A DNA stretch of 64,000 nucleotides from an uncultured Muribaculaceae bacterium (GTDB taxonomy: Bacteria > Bacteroidota > Bacteroidia > Bacteroidales > Muribaculaceae): contig CAJUKZ010000002.1 of NCBI GenBank assembly GCA_910586995.1, positions 413,682 to 477,681 on the forward strand, in the 5' to 3' direction. The notes under the pieces were generated by a model that saw nothing but the letters and a program-made list of their open reading frames with translations, had not been told where the DNA came from and searched no databases. Both the position numbers and the translations under genes were made by a program. Positions 34,571 through 43,925 of the stretch are shown here, in pieces. How positions within the stretch are numbered: position 1 is the first letter of the stretch; the number at the start of each line of letters is the position of its first letter.

Positions 34571-35449
34571 ATGACAACAATAGCCATATTCGGCAACACA
34601 ATGCAGCATGATGCCCTGCAAGAGATAATCGCGGCTATACAATGCCTCGAGAGCAACGGCATGCATATTATTGTCGAGAGCCAATTTGCTGCATATATGG
34701 AACGTCACACCGGCTACATGCCATGCGCAACCGTCGCCCGGATGCCATCCGGAGGATGCGGATTGTTGCTCAGTTTTGGCGGCGACGGCACTTTTCTGCA
34801 TGCTGTGCGCTGGTGTGCACAGACCGGAACTCCCATTCTCGGCATTAACACAGGCCATCTTGGCTACCTTGCTGCCATGCAGATGCCTTCAGACCCACAG
34901 GTCCTCGCCGATCTTATCAAAAGCGGCAACTGGCATACCGAACGCAGACACATGCTCAAAGTCAGTGTCGATAGTGCAGACGGCATAGAACCAGCTTGTT
35001 CGTATGCGCTGAACGAAGTGGCTGTACTGAAAGACCATTCCGCGACCACGATAGTCTGCACAGCCTTGTTGGGCAACGACTTCATGGCCACATATCCAGG
35101 CGACGGACTGCTCGTGAGCACACCTACCGGCAGCACTGCCTATAATCTATCGGCAGGAGGCCCCGTGGTGCAACCTACCCTTGATGTATGGATCGTGTCG
35201 CCGATAGCGTCGCATACTCTTACACTCCGCCCGCTTGTGGTGAATACCGACAGAGACATGACTATAAGTGTGCAGTCGCGCACCGGATCTTATCAGCTTG
35301 CTGTAGACGGAGTTTCAGTACCGCTGCCCGACACGGCCAAAGTGCGCATCAGCCGTGCTCCATTCACCACAGCTGTGGTACGCACCCCCGATAGTTCATG
35401 GCTCGGCACTCTTAGCCGAAAACTGCTGTGGGGCGCACACTCAAAATAA
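34571..35449 (+). CDS. nadK: NAD kinase
   Basis: A 292-residue enzyme that phosphorylates NAD to NADP. The kinase motif is LLLSFGGDGTFLHAV near residue 75, NTGHLGYL follows, and the nucleotide-binding stretch NEVAVLKD and PTGSTAYNLSAGGP are typical. ATG 34571 is used; an in-frame ATG at 34481 lies inside the upstream gene. It is part of a plus-strand group with the ACT-like gene and the metalloprotease. Confidence 0.96.
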   Translation: MTTIAIFGNTMQHDALQEIIAAIQCLESNGMHIIVESQFAAYMERHTGYMPCATVARMPSGGCGLLLSFGGDGTFLHAVRWCAQTGTPILGINTGHLGYLAAMQMPSDPQVLADLIKSGNWHTERRHMLKVSVDSADGIEPACSYALNEVAVLKDHSATTIVCTALLGNDFMATYPGDGLLVSTPTGSTAYNLSAGGPVVQPTLDVWIVSPIASHTLTLRPLVVNTDRDMTISVQSRTGSYQLAVDGVSVPLPDTAKVRISRAPFTTAVVRTPDSSWLGTLSRKLLWGAHSK

Positions 35450-35497
35450 CGCGCCACAGGGCGCATATCCCAAAAGATATCTCAGCAAGCAATAATA

Positions 35498-36238
35498 ATG
35501 ACAACATCATCACAGCCCACGACATCTTTCTATCACGAAGGACTTCAGGCCACGGTCTGCATTACCGTGCGCAGGAATGCCCGCTCGTTCCGTGCTCGCT
35601 GGAAAGGTGGAGTTGTAGCCGTGACCGTACCATCCGGCGCATCCAAGGCGCATGTCATCGACTTTCTGGCAGCAGCCACACCGCGTCTTACAGCAGTACG
35701 TCCGGTATCGCCATTCGCGCCCGGAAAGAAAATACAATTCGCTGAGGGCTATATAGAAATTGTCACAACAGACAGCGGCAACATGCAGATTGAAGCTGAC
35801 TGTCACCGCGACGTAGAATCCGGACAATACAGAATCACCATAACCATACCGTCCGGCACAGACTTCTCTGACCCGGCGCTATGCGACATCGTCAACCGGC
35901 TTATCCTCGACCGCACAAAGTGGATCGCCCACCTCACGCTGATTCCGGAAGCCAAGGCCATCGCGGATGAGATCGGAAAACAACCGATGGGCTGGAACAT
36001 TTCCCACGGCCACCGTGTGCTCGGCAGTTGCAACTCGCGTGGTATCATCAATCTGAGCCACATAATACTATTCCTGCCACCGCATCTGCGGAGATATATC
36101 ATCTGCCATGAGTTGGCGCATCTGAGCGAAATGAATCACTCCCCTCAGTTCCATGACCTGCTCGACAGATATTGCGGAGGAAAGGAAAGACAACTGACCT
36201 CAGAACTCAAACAATTCATCTGGCCCATAATACGCTGA
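35498..36238 (+). CDS. YgjP-like zinc metallopeptidase (DUF45)
   Basis: A 246-residue cytosolic protein. The C-terminal domain has the zinc motif CHELAHLSEMNHSPQFHDLL (HExxH-type with the downstream H of the SprT/YgjP group), preceded by ILFLPPHLRRYIICHE. The N-terminal half is beta-rich (VVAVTVPSGASKAHVIDFL). The natural substrate of the family is unclear. It lies 48 bases after nadK. Confidence 0.88.
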   Translation: MTTSSQPTTSFYHEGLQATVCITVRRNARSFRARWKGGVVAVTVPSGASKAHVIDFLAAATPRLTAVRPVSPFAPGKKIQFAEGYIEIVTTDSGNMQIEADCHRDVESGQYRITITIPSGTDFSDPALCDIVNRLILDRTKWIAHLTLIPEAKAIADEIGKQPMGWNISHGHRVLGSCNSRGIINLSHIILFLPPHLRRYIICHELAHLSEMNHSPQFHDLLDRYCGGKERQLTSELKQFIWPIIR

Positions 36239-36284
36239 TACATCACGACCAAGAACCAATCAATCCATCAAAATACGTTCCGAT

Positions 36285-38693
36285 ATGAAATCGAGAATTT
36301 TCAACAACCTGTTCACTTTCATAATCGCGGCATCCACCTGCTACGGAGTACAGGCGGCCGAGCCCACCGATTATTACAAGAACTGCATAGGAAAATGCGG
36401 CGCAGACCTGCTGTCAGCACTATGCGAGACAATCGGACCGCACACCACGGTCAGCTATTCCGGTCTTTGGAGTGTCTATAAGGATTCAGACCGCTATCCC
36501 GAAGACGGCAAGATCTGGGACATGTATTCGACAAAACACTGGACCTACAGTTCGGAGCAATGCGGCAATGTCGGATCGACCATCGGCGTATGCTATAACC
36601 GCGAGCACTCGCTGCCTAAAAGCTGGTTCAACGATGCCTCCCCGATGTATTCCGACGCTTTCCATATATATCCGACCGACGGTAAGGTGAACGGACAGCG
36701 CAGCAACGATCCTTTCGGCGAGTGCGCCAACGGCACTACCCTGCCTTCACATGGAGGCTATCAGGCTCTCGGCAAGTCAGGCAAATCCACATACCCGGGA
36801 TATAGTGGAAATGTATTCGAGCCGGACGACCAATACAAGGGTGACTTCGCGCGCACTTATTTCTATATGGCCGCCTGCTACAACGACAGAATATCCTCGT
36901 GGAAAAGCGACATGCTCGGCAACAACTCATATCCCGTCTTCACCTCCTGGGCTCAGAATATGCTCCTCGAATGGCATCGTGCCGACGCCGTGTCCAAGAA
37001 AGAAACAGACCGCAATGAAGCCGTCTACGGATACCAGAAAAACCGTAACCCGTTCATCGATCATCCTGAGCTTGCCGAGCACATCTGGGGCAATAAGAAG
37101 ACCGAACCCTGGCAAGGATCAGCCACATCCACACCTGAAATCATTCTACCTGCCGACGGATCATCCATAAGCCTTGGCATGGCCGGCATAGGAGTAAAGA
37201 AGTCCCTGAGCATCGCCATCAAGGGATCTTCACTGACCTCTGCTGTCAGCGTAAGCGTCAACGGCGAAGGCTTCTCGACCGACAAGACATCAATCGCGGC
37301 CTCAGCTGTGAATGCGACTTCAGGTACATCTCTAACCATCAGCTATGTAGGATCATCCATAGGTGAACATACCGCCACCGTGACACTTACATCCGGCAAA
37401 GCCAAGTCTACGATAAAAGTATCAGTCACAGTAACAGACGGTATTCCCGCCGAACCTGCGACGGCAATTACCGAAAGTAGCTTTGTGGCACACTGGACAT
37501 ACGTCGGCGGCGACAACAACGGCTACTACAACATCGAGCTAACCACAACGGCCGACAACCGCTCCGTGGACGGCTACCCCAGACAGGTGAACGCCCGCGC
37601 ACAGCTCACATCTGTGACCGGACTGCAACCCGACACCGAATATGCCTACCGCATCACATCCACATCCGCATCATCGCAGACAATACGGGTACGCACAGCC
37701 ATCCCGCAGCCTTCAATATATTTCTACTCGGAGGAAGACTTCACTTTCGTAGCGCTTCCCGGCGAAGTATCAGAACCGCAGGAAATTGGTGTGGATATTG
37801 AAAACATCAGCTCAGATATCACGATCACGGTACGCGCGCCATTCGAGATTTCGACAGACCGCACCAACTGGTCAAACACAATCTCCATCTCCCCTGAGGC
37901 CGACCGCTTCTACATGCGTTTCGCCCCCACAGAAGCAGGCTCTTTCTTCACTTCGATTGTTGCCACAGCCGGTGATTTCTACAACGACGATGCCGAAGTC
38001 AATGGCACAGCTACCGCAACAAGCGAATACCTGGAAGACTTCGAGGCCGAGACTGAGGACACTTCTTACTCCACACGCACCATTACCGGTACGATGGGCG
38101 AATGGGACATCGTAAACTGCGGTGTGCCAAAGGAGAACGGAAGCCTTCACATACGCATGGCCAAAGACAAGAACAAGAACTCATCCATCACCATGCGCCA
38201 CGACAAAGCCGGTGGCATAGGTGTTGTGACTATCGACGCAGAATCATGGGGCAGTTCCGAAAACGGCGAAGTAAGACTCGACTACACAACCGATGGCGGA
38301 ATCACATGGAATGAGGCCGGATCGGCAGAGATCAATTCTACCACACGCCGTGAATACACCTTCACAGTCAACCGCACTGACGCCACACGCATCCGCTTAG
38401 TGCGCACTTCAGGAGGACGCCACAAGATAGACAACGTAGCCATCACCGATCACCGCACCACCGGCATCGCAGGAGTTGAAAGCGACTACAGCAGTTGGGA
38501 CGCCTACTGCGCCGATGGCCGGTTGACACTACTCAACAACGGTGACACGACGCGCACTGCTACCATATATGGCATAGATGGCATCCTGTATGCCACAGTC
38601 CGGCTCACTTCAGGAATAACGACTTTAGACCTGCCCGACGGACTCTACATCGTGGCCGTGGACGACTTCACACGACGTGTCGTCGTACGCTGA
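36285..38693 (+). CDS. Secreted endonuclease I family protein with FN3 and C-terminal sorting-like domains
   Basis: An 802-residue protein. The signal peptide ends near VQA/AEPTDYY. Residues about 25-275 are an EndA/NucM-type nuclease: YYKNCIGKCGADLLSAL, CYNREHSLPKSWF (the catalytic His region) and HIYPTDGKVNGQRSNDPFGE. A Big/Ig-like region (about 285-385) and an FN3 domain (LQPDTEYAYRITSTSA) follow, then a beta-rich region and a C-terminal tail (GIDGILYATV to DGLYIVAVDDFTRRVVVR) like type IX secretion sorting domains. It probably degrades extracellular DNA for nutrition or biofilm turnover. Confidence 0.9.
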   Translation: MKSRIFNNLFTFIIAASTCYGVQAAEPTDYYKNCIGKCGADLLSALCETIGPHTTVSYSGLWSVYKDSDRYPEDGKIWDMYSTKHWTYSSEQCGNVGSTIGVCYNREHSLPKSWFNDASPMYSDAFHIYPTDGKVNGQRSNDPFGECANGTTLPSHGGYQALGKSGKSTYPGYSGNVFEPDDQYKGDFARTYFYMAACYNDRISSWKSDMLGNNSYPVFTSWAQNMLLEWHRADAVSKKETDRNEAVYGYQKNRNPFIDHPELAEHIWGNKKTEPWQGSATSTPEIILPADGSSISLGMAGIGVKKSLSIAIKGSSLTSAVSVSVNGEGFSTDKTSIAASAVNATSGTSLTISYVGSSIGEHTATVTLTSGKAKSTIKVSVTVTDGIPAEPATAITESSFVAHWTYVGGDNNGYYNIELTTTADNRSVDGYPRQVNARAQLTSVTGLQPDTEYAYRITSTSASSQTIRVRTAIPQPSIYFYSEEDFTFVALPGEVSEPQEIGVDIENISSDITITVRAPFEISTDRTNWSNTISISPEADRFYMRFAPTEAGSFFTSIVATAGDFYNDDAEVNGTATATSEYLEDFEAETEDTSYSTRTITGTMGEWDIVNCGVPKENGSLHIRMAKDKNKNSSITMRHDKAGGIGVVTIDAESWGSSENGEVRLDYTTDGGITWNEAGSAEINSTTRREYTFTVNRTDATRIRLVRTSGGRHKIDNVAITDHRTTGIAGVESDYSSWDAYCADGRLTLLNNGDTTRTATIYGIDGILYATVRLTSGITTLDLPDGLYIVAVDDFTRRVVVR

Positions 38694-38714
38694 CAAGACC
38701 TTACAGACACATCC

Positions 38715-38763
38715 CGTCAGGCGTCCGGGATAAACGTCCCGACGCCTGACGAAAATTCTTTTT
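38715..38763 (+). terminator. Terminator of the secreted endonuclease gene
   Basis: CGTCAGGCGTC (38715-38725) pairs with GACGCCTGACG (38741-38751), with GGGA/TCCC-type pairing inside and a following T-rich run. Confidence 0.85.
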
Positions 38764-38772
38764 CTCTATTCG

Positions 38773-38804
38773 TTTGGTAATTTGTCAGATAAATTATAAC
38801 TTTG
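38773..38804 (+). promoter_or_regulatory. Promoter of the yceD-rpmF-fabH operon
   Basis: TTTG (38773-38776) and TAACTTTG (38797-38804) are 20 bases apart, giving a leader of about 22 bases before yceD. Confidence 0.7.
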
Positions 38805-38830
38805 CAAAGTTTTTCTAACCACAATCTCTC

Positions 38831-39418
38831 ATGGGAAAATTCACAGCATTCAAAGTGCCTTTGAAAAGCCTGTCGCCGGGAGTACACGAATTTGACTACC
38901 GCCTCGACAAGACTTTCTTCGCAAACATGGAGAGCGCCGACATCCATGATGCCGACGTAAACGTGCATCTGACGCTCACCTATAAGGCAGATATATACGA
39001 CCTTAGCTTCGTGCTTGAGGGCGATGTGACACTGCTGTGCGACCGTTGCCTCGACGATCTGCATTACCCGATCGCCACTTCATACCACATTGCGGTGAAG
39101 TATGGAGAAGACTACGACGACAGTTCCGACGATCTGCTTGTGATCCCCGAGAGCGACAACTATCTGAACGTGGCATACATGCTCTACGACACCGTGGCTC
39201 TCGGCATTCCGATGAAACACGTCCATCCGGCAGGTAAATGCAACAGACAGATGAGTGCCGTGCTGAAGAAACACTCCGCAACCTCAGCTGATGAATCGCT
39301 CGAAGACGAACTCATCGACGAGATCGACAACATTGACATGGACTCGCAATCAGGCCCTAAGGAACAGTCCACCGACTCACGCTGGGACGCATTGCGCGGA
39401 TTCAACACAGAAGACTAA
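38831..39418 (+). CDS. yceD: YceD family protein (DUF177)
   Basis: A 195-residue protein. The family core is LLCDRCLDDLHYPI, with a later Cys in GKCNRQMSAVLKK. YceD proteins are co-encoded with L32 in most bacteria and are linked to 23S rRNA accumulation. It lies 37 bases ahead of rpmF, the conserved arrangement. The acidic C-terminus (about residues 155-195) is typical for Bacteroidetes members. Confidence 0.9.
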   Translation: MGKFTAFKVPLKSLSPGVHEFDYRLDKTFFANMESADIHDADVNVHLTLTYKADIYDLSFVLEGDVTLLCDRCLDDLHYPIATSYHIAVKYGEDYDDSSDDLLVIPESDNYLNVAYMLYDTVALGIPMKHVHPAGKCNRQMSAVLKKHSATSADESLEDELIDEIDNIDMDSQSGPKEQSTDSRWDALRGFNTED

Positions 39419-39455
39419 CGAAAATATCAAACCATAATAACCCTTTAAAGAAAAA

Positions 39456-39641
39456 ATGGCACATCCTAAACGCAAACAATCCAAGACCCGCACAGCAAAG
39501 CGCAGAACTCACGACAAGGCCGTAGCCCCCACACTGGCACTCTGCCCCAACTGCGGCGCTTGGCACGTTTACCACACCGTATGCGGCGAATGCGGCTACT
39601 ACCGCGGACGTATCGCTATCGAGAAGGCTGCGGCTCTCTAA
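39456..39641 (+). CDS. rpmF: 50S ribosomal protein L32
   Basis: A 61-residue ribosomal protein with a basic start (MAHPKRKQSKTRTAKRRTHD) and a Cys4 zinc ribbon (CPNCG and CGECG). Standard length and position in the yceD-rpmF-fabH operon. Confidence 0.97.
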   Translation: MAHPKRKQSKTRTAKRRTHDKAVAPTLALCPNCGAWHVYHTVCGECGYYRGRIAIEKAAAL

Positions 39642-39753
39642 GACCCGCACCGGACTTTCAGCAGACGCACCCCCGATGCCTCAGGCTCGGGGATGTGCGC
39701 CATTGTTGATCACAAAATCACAAAATACTCATCTCTATACTAACCATTCCGTT

Positions 39754-40740
39754 ATGCTGAACGCTCGTATCTCCGGAATAGCATCATACGTACCCGAAGA
39801 CATCCTCGACAACGAGATGCTGTCCAAAATGGTCGATACAAACGACGAGTGGATCACAACACGTGTGGGCATTAAGACCCGTCACATCCTGAAGAAAGAG
39901 GGTGAGGGTTCTTCCTACATGGGAGCGATTGCTGTAAATCGACTCCTTGAGTCCACAGGTGTAAAGGCCGATGAAATCGACCTGATCATCTGCGCCACTT
40001 CCAACCCCGACTACCGTTTCCCATCCACAGGCTCTGTAATAGCCCACAGATGCGGACTCACCAACGCATACGCCTACGACGTGCAGGCCGCGTGTGCAGG
40101 CTTCTTGGTGTCTCTTCAGGACGGCACCGCTTACATCCGTTCCGGAATGTATAAGAAAGTGATTGTCGTAGCGGCAGAAATGATGTCGTCCATGACAAAC
40201 TATTCAGACCGCACCACCTGCCCGCTGTTCGGCGATGCTGCAGCCGCCGTGCTGCTCGAACCCACCGAAGAACCCAATGTTGGTGTTATCGACGGTGAAT
40301 TCCACGTCAACGGTGAAGGACTTCCATTCCTGATCATGCCCGCTGGCGGATCCGTAAAGCCAGCAACCCACGAGACTGTGGACGCCGGCGAACACTTCGT
40401 GTACCAGCAGGGACGCCAGGTGTACAAGCATGCCGTGACAGACATGCTCACATCCTCACTTTCTGTAATGGAACGCAACGGTCTCACAGTCGACGATGTG
40501 GCATACCTGATTCCCCATCAGGCCAACCTGCGCATCATAGAGGCAGTGTCGGAGCGCGCCAACTTCCCCGAAGAAAAGGTTCTGGTCAACATTCAGAACT
40601 ATGGCAACACATCTGCCGCCTCAATTCCCCTGTGCCTCGACGAGAACAAGGGCAAACTGCATAAGGGCGACAAACTGATCCTCACCGCTTTCGGTGCAGG
40701 ATTCACTTGGGGAGCCATGTACATCGTATGGGACATCTAA
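39754..40740 (+). CDS. fabH: 3-oxoacyl-ACP synthase III (KAS III)
   Basis: A 328-residue condensing enzyme that starts fatty acid synthesis from acetyl-CoA and malonyl-ACP. Catalytic Cys113 lies in QAACAGFLVSL, His254 in IPHQANLRI and the Asn near 284 in NYGNTSAAS. The ATG at 39754 gives the standard N-terminus (MLNARISGIASYVPE). plsX, often between rpmF and fabH in other phyla, is absent, as is usual in Bacteroidales. A terminator follows. Confidence 0.96.
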   Translation: MLNARISGIASYVPEDILDNEMLSKMVDTNDEWITTRVGIKTRHILKKEGEGSSYMGAIAVNRLLESTGVKADEIDLIICATSNPDYRFPSTGSVIAHRCGLTNAYAYDVQAACAGFLVSLQDGTAYIRSGMYKKVIVVAAEMMSSMTNYSDRTTCPLFGDAAAAVLLEPTEEPNVGVIDGEFHVNGEGLPFLIMPAGGSVKPATHETVDAGEHFVYQQGRQVYKHAVTDMLTSSLSVMERNGLTVDDVAYLIPHQANLRIIEAVSERANFPEEKVLVNIQNYGNTSAASIPLCLDENKGKLHKGDKLILTAFGAGFTWGAMYIVWDI

Positions 40741-40778
40741 TCCCCGCCTCAACGACGGAGATTATGTAAAAATAACTT

Positions 40779-40808
40779 AAATAGCATCTATTAAGGTGCT
40801 ATTTTTGT
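40779..40808 (+). terminator. Terminator of the yceD-rpmF-fabH operon
   Basis: AAATAGCA (40779-40786) pairs with TGCTATTT (40797-40804), followed by TTGTTT. The AT-rich stretch up to 40842 probably also carries the era promoter, but no clear box was found. Confidence 0.75.
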
Positions 40809-40842
40809 TTATATTTTACACATACAAAAAATACCTTACGAA

Positions 40843-41733
40843 ATGACAACTCAACACAAAGCAGGATTTGTAAACATAGTAGGCAATCCGAACGTAGGAA
40901 AATCGACGCTCATGAATGATCTCGTCGGTGAGCGCGTAAGCATAATAACATCCAAGGCACAGACTACCCGTCACCGCATACTCGGAATCGTGAACACGCC
41001 TGAATACCAGATCGTGTTCTCTGATACCCCAGGTGTACTGAAACCAAACTACAAGCTTCAGGAAAGCATGCTCAACTTCAGCGAAGGAGCACTGACCGAT
41101 GCCGACATTCTGATCTACGTCACAGACGTGGTGGAAGACCCGACAAAAAATGCGGACTTCCTTGCCAAAGTAGCAAAGGAAAAAGTGCCGGTAATGCTGA
41201 TTATCAACAAAATCGACCTCGTCAAAAATCAGGACGACCTGAACGCACTTGTCGATCGTTGGCACGAAATACTGCCTAATGCTGAGATTTTCCCCTGCTC
41301 AGCCAAGGAGCACTTTAATGTAAGCAACATCATGGCCCGGATAGTGGAACTACTCCCAGAGTCAGAACCATACTTCGGCAAAGACGCCCTTACCGACAAA
41401 CCGGCACGATTCTTCGTCACAGAGATCATACGCGAGAAGATACTCACGACCTACGATAAGGAAGTCCCCTACTCTACAGAAGTACTCGTAGAGAAATTCG
41501 ATGAAAAAGACGGTGCTATACACATAATGGCCGTCATATACGTCGAGCGCGACAGCCAGAAAGGAATTATCATCGGAAAAGGCGGCACAAAGATAAAACA
41601 CGTAGGCATAGAGGCCAGAAAAGACATCGAGACATTCTTCGGAAAAAGAGTATATCTCGAACTTTTCGTAAAGGTTGAGCCAAACTGGCGCAACCGCGAG
41701 AATAAACTCCGTCAGTTCGGATACATAGAATAA
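40843..41733 (+). CDS. era: GTPase Era
   Basis: A 296-residue GTPase that binds the 3' end of 16S rRNA and checks 30S assembly. G1 is GNPNVGKST, G3 is DTPG, G4 is NKID. The C-terminal KH domain (GIIIGKGGTKIKHVGIEARK) is complete. It lies 22 bases ahead of der, in the same operon. Confidence 0.97.
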   Translation: MTTQHKAGFVNIVGNPNVGKSTLMNDLVGERVSIITSKAQTTRHRILGIVNTPEYQIVFSDTPGVLKPNYKLQESMLNFSEGALTDADILIYVTDVVEDPTKNADFLAKVAKEKVPVMLIINKIDLVKNQDDLNALVDRWHEILPNAEIFPCSAKEHFNVSNIMARIVELLPESEPYFGKDALTDKPARFFVTEIIREKILTTYDKEVPYSTEVLVEKFDEKDGAIHIMAVIYVERDSQKGIIIGKGGTKIKHVGIEARKDIETFFGKRVYLELFVKVEPNWRNRENKLRQFGYIE

Positions 41734-41755
41734 GAAGCACATACACAACACAGAA

Positions 41756-43072
41756 ATGAGCCAACTTGTAGCAATCGTAGGACGACCCAACGTAGGGAAG
41801 TCAACACTGTTCAACCGACTTACACAGTCTCGTCAGGCAATAGTCGACGATACCGCCGGCACAACACGCGACCGTCAGTATGGAAAGGTGGACTGGAACG
41901 GACGTGAGTTCTCAATCGTCGACACAGGCGGATGGGTAGTCAACTCCGAAGACATATTTGAAAGCGAGATCAACAAACAGGTACATCTGGCCATCGAACA
42001 GGCGGATGAGATATTGTTCGTGGTCGACGCCATGAACGGTGTTACCGACCTCGATGACCATGTGGCCGAGATACTGCGCAAAAGCCGCAAGCCGGTCATC
42101 CTTGTGGCTAATAAGGTAGACTCTAACGAATGGCTGTACAACGTACCGGAATTCTATAAATTAGGACTCGGCGAACCATACCCCGTAAGCGGAATCAACG
42201 GCTACGGCACAGGTGATCTGCTCGATGAGGTGATCGCCAAATTGCCTGAGCGTTCAGATGAGGAGGAAGATCTCGACGACATTCCCAAGTTTGCCATCGT
42301 TGGCCGCCCTAACGCAGGCAAGTCATCTCTGATCAACGCATTCATCGGCGAAGACAGACATATCGTGACCGATATAGCCGGCACAACTCGCGACTCGATA
42401 TACACACGCTACGACAAGTTCGGATTCGATTTCTACCTCGTGGACACCGCAGGCATCCGCAAGAAGAACAAGGTGAATGAGGATATAGAATACTATTCCG
42501 TGATCCGCTCAATCCGTGCGATCGAGGCTTCTGACGTCTGCATTCTTATGATTGACGCTACCCGTGGCATCGAGTCTCAGGACGTGAGCATATATTCGCT
42601 TATACAACGCAACCGAAAGGGACTCGTGGTCGTGGTCAACAAATGGGACCTTGTGGAAGACAAGTCCACTACCGCAATCAAGCATTTCGAAGACGCAATC
42701 CGCAATCGCCTCGCGCCGTTCACCGATTTTCCGATCATTTTCAGTTCGGCGATCACAAAGCAGCGTATCTTCAAGATCATTGAGACTGCCATAGACGTGT
42801 ACAAGAACCGCAAGCGCACAGTACCTACATCGCAACTCAACACCGTGATGCAGGAAGCCATAGCCGCATACCCGCCACCAAGCAACAAGGGTAAATTCAT
42901 AAAGATAAAATATATCACACAGCTAAGAGGCGCTCAAGTACCGTCGTTCATATTCTTCTGTAATCTGCCGCAATGGGTCAAAGAGCCATACCGCAGGTAT
43001 CTTGAGAACAAGATCAGAGAGAACTGGGACTTTACAGGTACTCCTATAAATGTATTCATGCGCGAGAAATAA
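41756..43072 (+). CDS. der: GTPase Der (EngA)
   Basis: A 438-residue protein with two tandem GTPase domains: the first with GRPNVGKST, DTGGW and NKVD, the second with GRPNAGKSS, DTAGI and NKWD. A C-terminal KH-like domain follows (PPSNKGKFIKIKYITQ). It is needed for 50S ribosome assembly. It is followed by a perfect bidirectional terminator. Confidence 0.97.
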   Translation: MSQLVAIVGRPNVGKSTLFNRLTQSRQAIVDDTAGTTRDRQYGKVDWNGREFSIVDTGGWVVNSEDIFESEINKQVHLAIEQADEILFVVDAMNGVTDLDDHVAEILRKSRKPVILVANKVDSNEWLYNVPEFYKLGLGEPYPVSGINGYGTGDLLDEVIAKLPERSDEEEDLDDIPKFAIVGRPNAGKSSLINAFIGEDRHIVTDIAGTTRDSIYTRYDKFGFDFYLVDTAGIRKKNKVNEDIEYYSVIRSIRAIEASDVCILMIDATRGIESQDVSIYSLIQRNRKGLVVVVNKWDLVEDKSTTAIKHFEDAIRNRLAPFTDFPIIFSSAITKQRIFKIIETAIDVYKNRKRTVPTSQLNTVMQEAIAAYPPPSNKGKFIKIKYITQLRGAQVPSFIFFCNLPQWVKEPYRRYLENKIRENWDFTGTPINVFMREK

Positions 43073-43100
43073 TCCTCACGCACGAGACAACCATATAACA

Positions 43101-43149
43101 ACAAAGCCCCCGGCAAGCTATTTAACATCATGCTTGCCGGGGGCTTTGT
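43101..43149. terminator. Bidirectional terminator between der and the nuclease gene
   Basis: ACAAAGCCCCCGGCAAGC (43101-43118) pairs perfectly over 18 bp with 43132-43149. It serves the convergent der and PD-(D/E)XK genes. Confidence 0.92.
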
Positions 43150-43160
43150 CTATTGGTTTG

Positions 43161-43925
43161 TTATCTGCGATGGCTTATCACTGCAGCAGCCTCAGACCGG
43201 AGATACGGGACATCGACTATATAAGGTCTGGAATACGACGGATGAAATATACCGAGACGGCCACGCACCACATTTATACCATACTTCCTCTCGAGTATAT
43301 ATCTATAGATACTTACCTGCAGGGCGTAATGCATATAGGTGCAATCCGGAACATGCGCCACCGGATGCAGGCCGGACTTGCCGTAGCGGCTTACCGTGAC
43401 TGCCGCGCCTCCTTCTATTATGCGGTCGGTGCGTTTCCAGTCGAATATCTCAAATCTACCGTCGGAGGGATCTCGGGTTATGAAGTCAAGCGTTCCTGCC
43501 ACACCGTAGTCTTCATCGTATATACGCCACTCGGTACGGTATGGATGCAACTGCACTGCCGATGCAAACATCTTGAACAGACGATATGCAGGATCATCCG
43601 ACATGCAATCCTCGCCATTATAGTAACGCTCGATACGGTCGTGCATCTCTGTGCCGAGCGCAGCGGCCTTTTCGGCTTTCTCTCTCCAGCGCCGTCGCAA
43701 CTCCTCTGGAGTGATACCCATCCCGGGGGCTTTACGCTCAGACCAATATACCTCATCGAAGCGCTCGAATGAATCCTCCACAACCTCTGTGACAGATCTT
43801 ACCGGCCCATTATAACCATCTATGGTATATTTATGTTCCAATGGCTCAAACGTCACACCGGCATCGCGGCTGTGCGCATTCACAAGGTTGCAATCAGCAA
43901 TCATCGGACTGATGCTTTTTTTCAA
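43161..43925 (-). CDS. RecB-like PD-(D/E)XK nuclease
   Basis: A 254-residue protein with the motif set of RecB/Cas4-type nucleases: GTEMHDRIE (H95), GTLDFI (D147), FDWKR (D162 and K164) and ALQVSIYRYIL (QxxxY). It is therefore likely an active DNA nuclease. The start at 43925 overlaps the U32 peptidase gene by 32 bases (an ATG at 43904 would still overlap by 11), implying translational coupling. No helicase or CRISPR gene is nearby. The physiological role is unknown; similar stand-alone nucleases in Bacteroidales are annotated only by fold. Confidence 0.8.
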   Translation of the reverse strand: MKKSISPMIADCNLVNAHSRDAGVTFEPLEHKYTIDGYNGPVRSVTEVVEDSFERFDEVYWSERKAPGMGITPEELRRRWREKAEKAAALGTEMHDRIERYYNGEDCMSDDPAYRLFKMFASAVQLHPYRTEWRIYDEDYGVAGTLDFITRDPSDGRFEIFDWKRTDRIIEGGAAVTVSRYGKSGLHPVAHVPDCTYMHYALQVSIYRYILERKYGINVVRGRLGIFHPSYSRPYIVDVPYLRSEAAAVISHRR

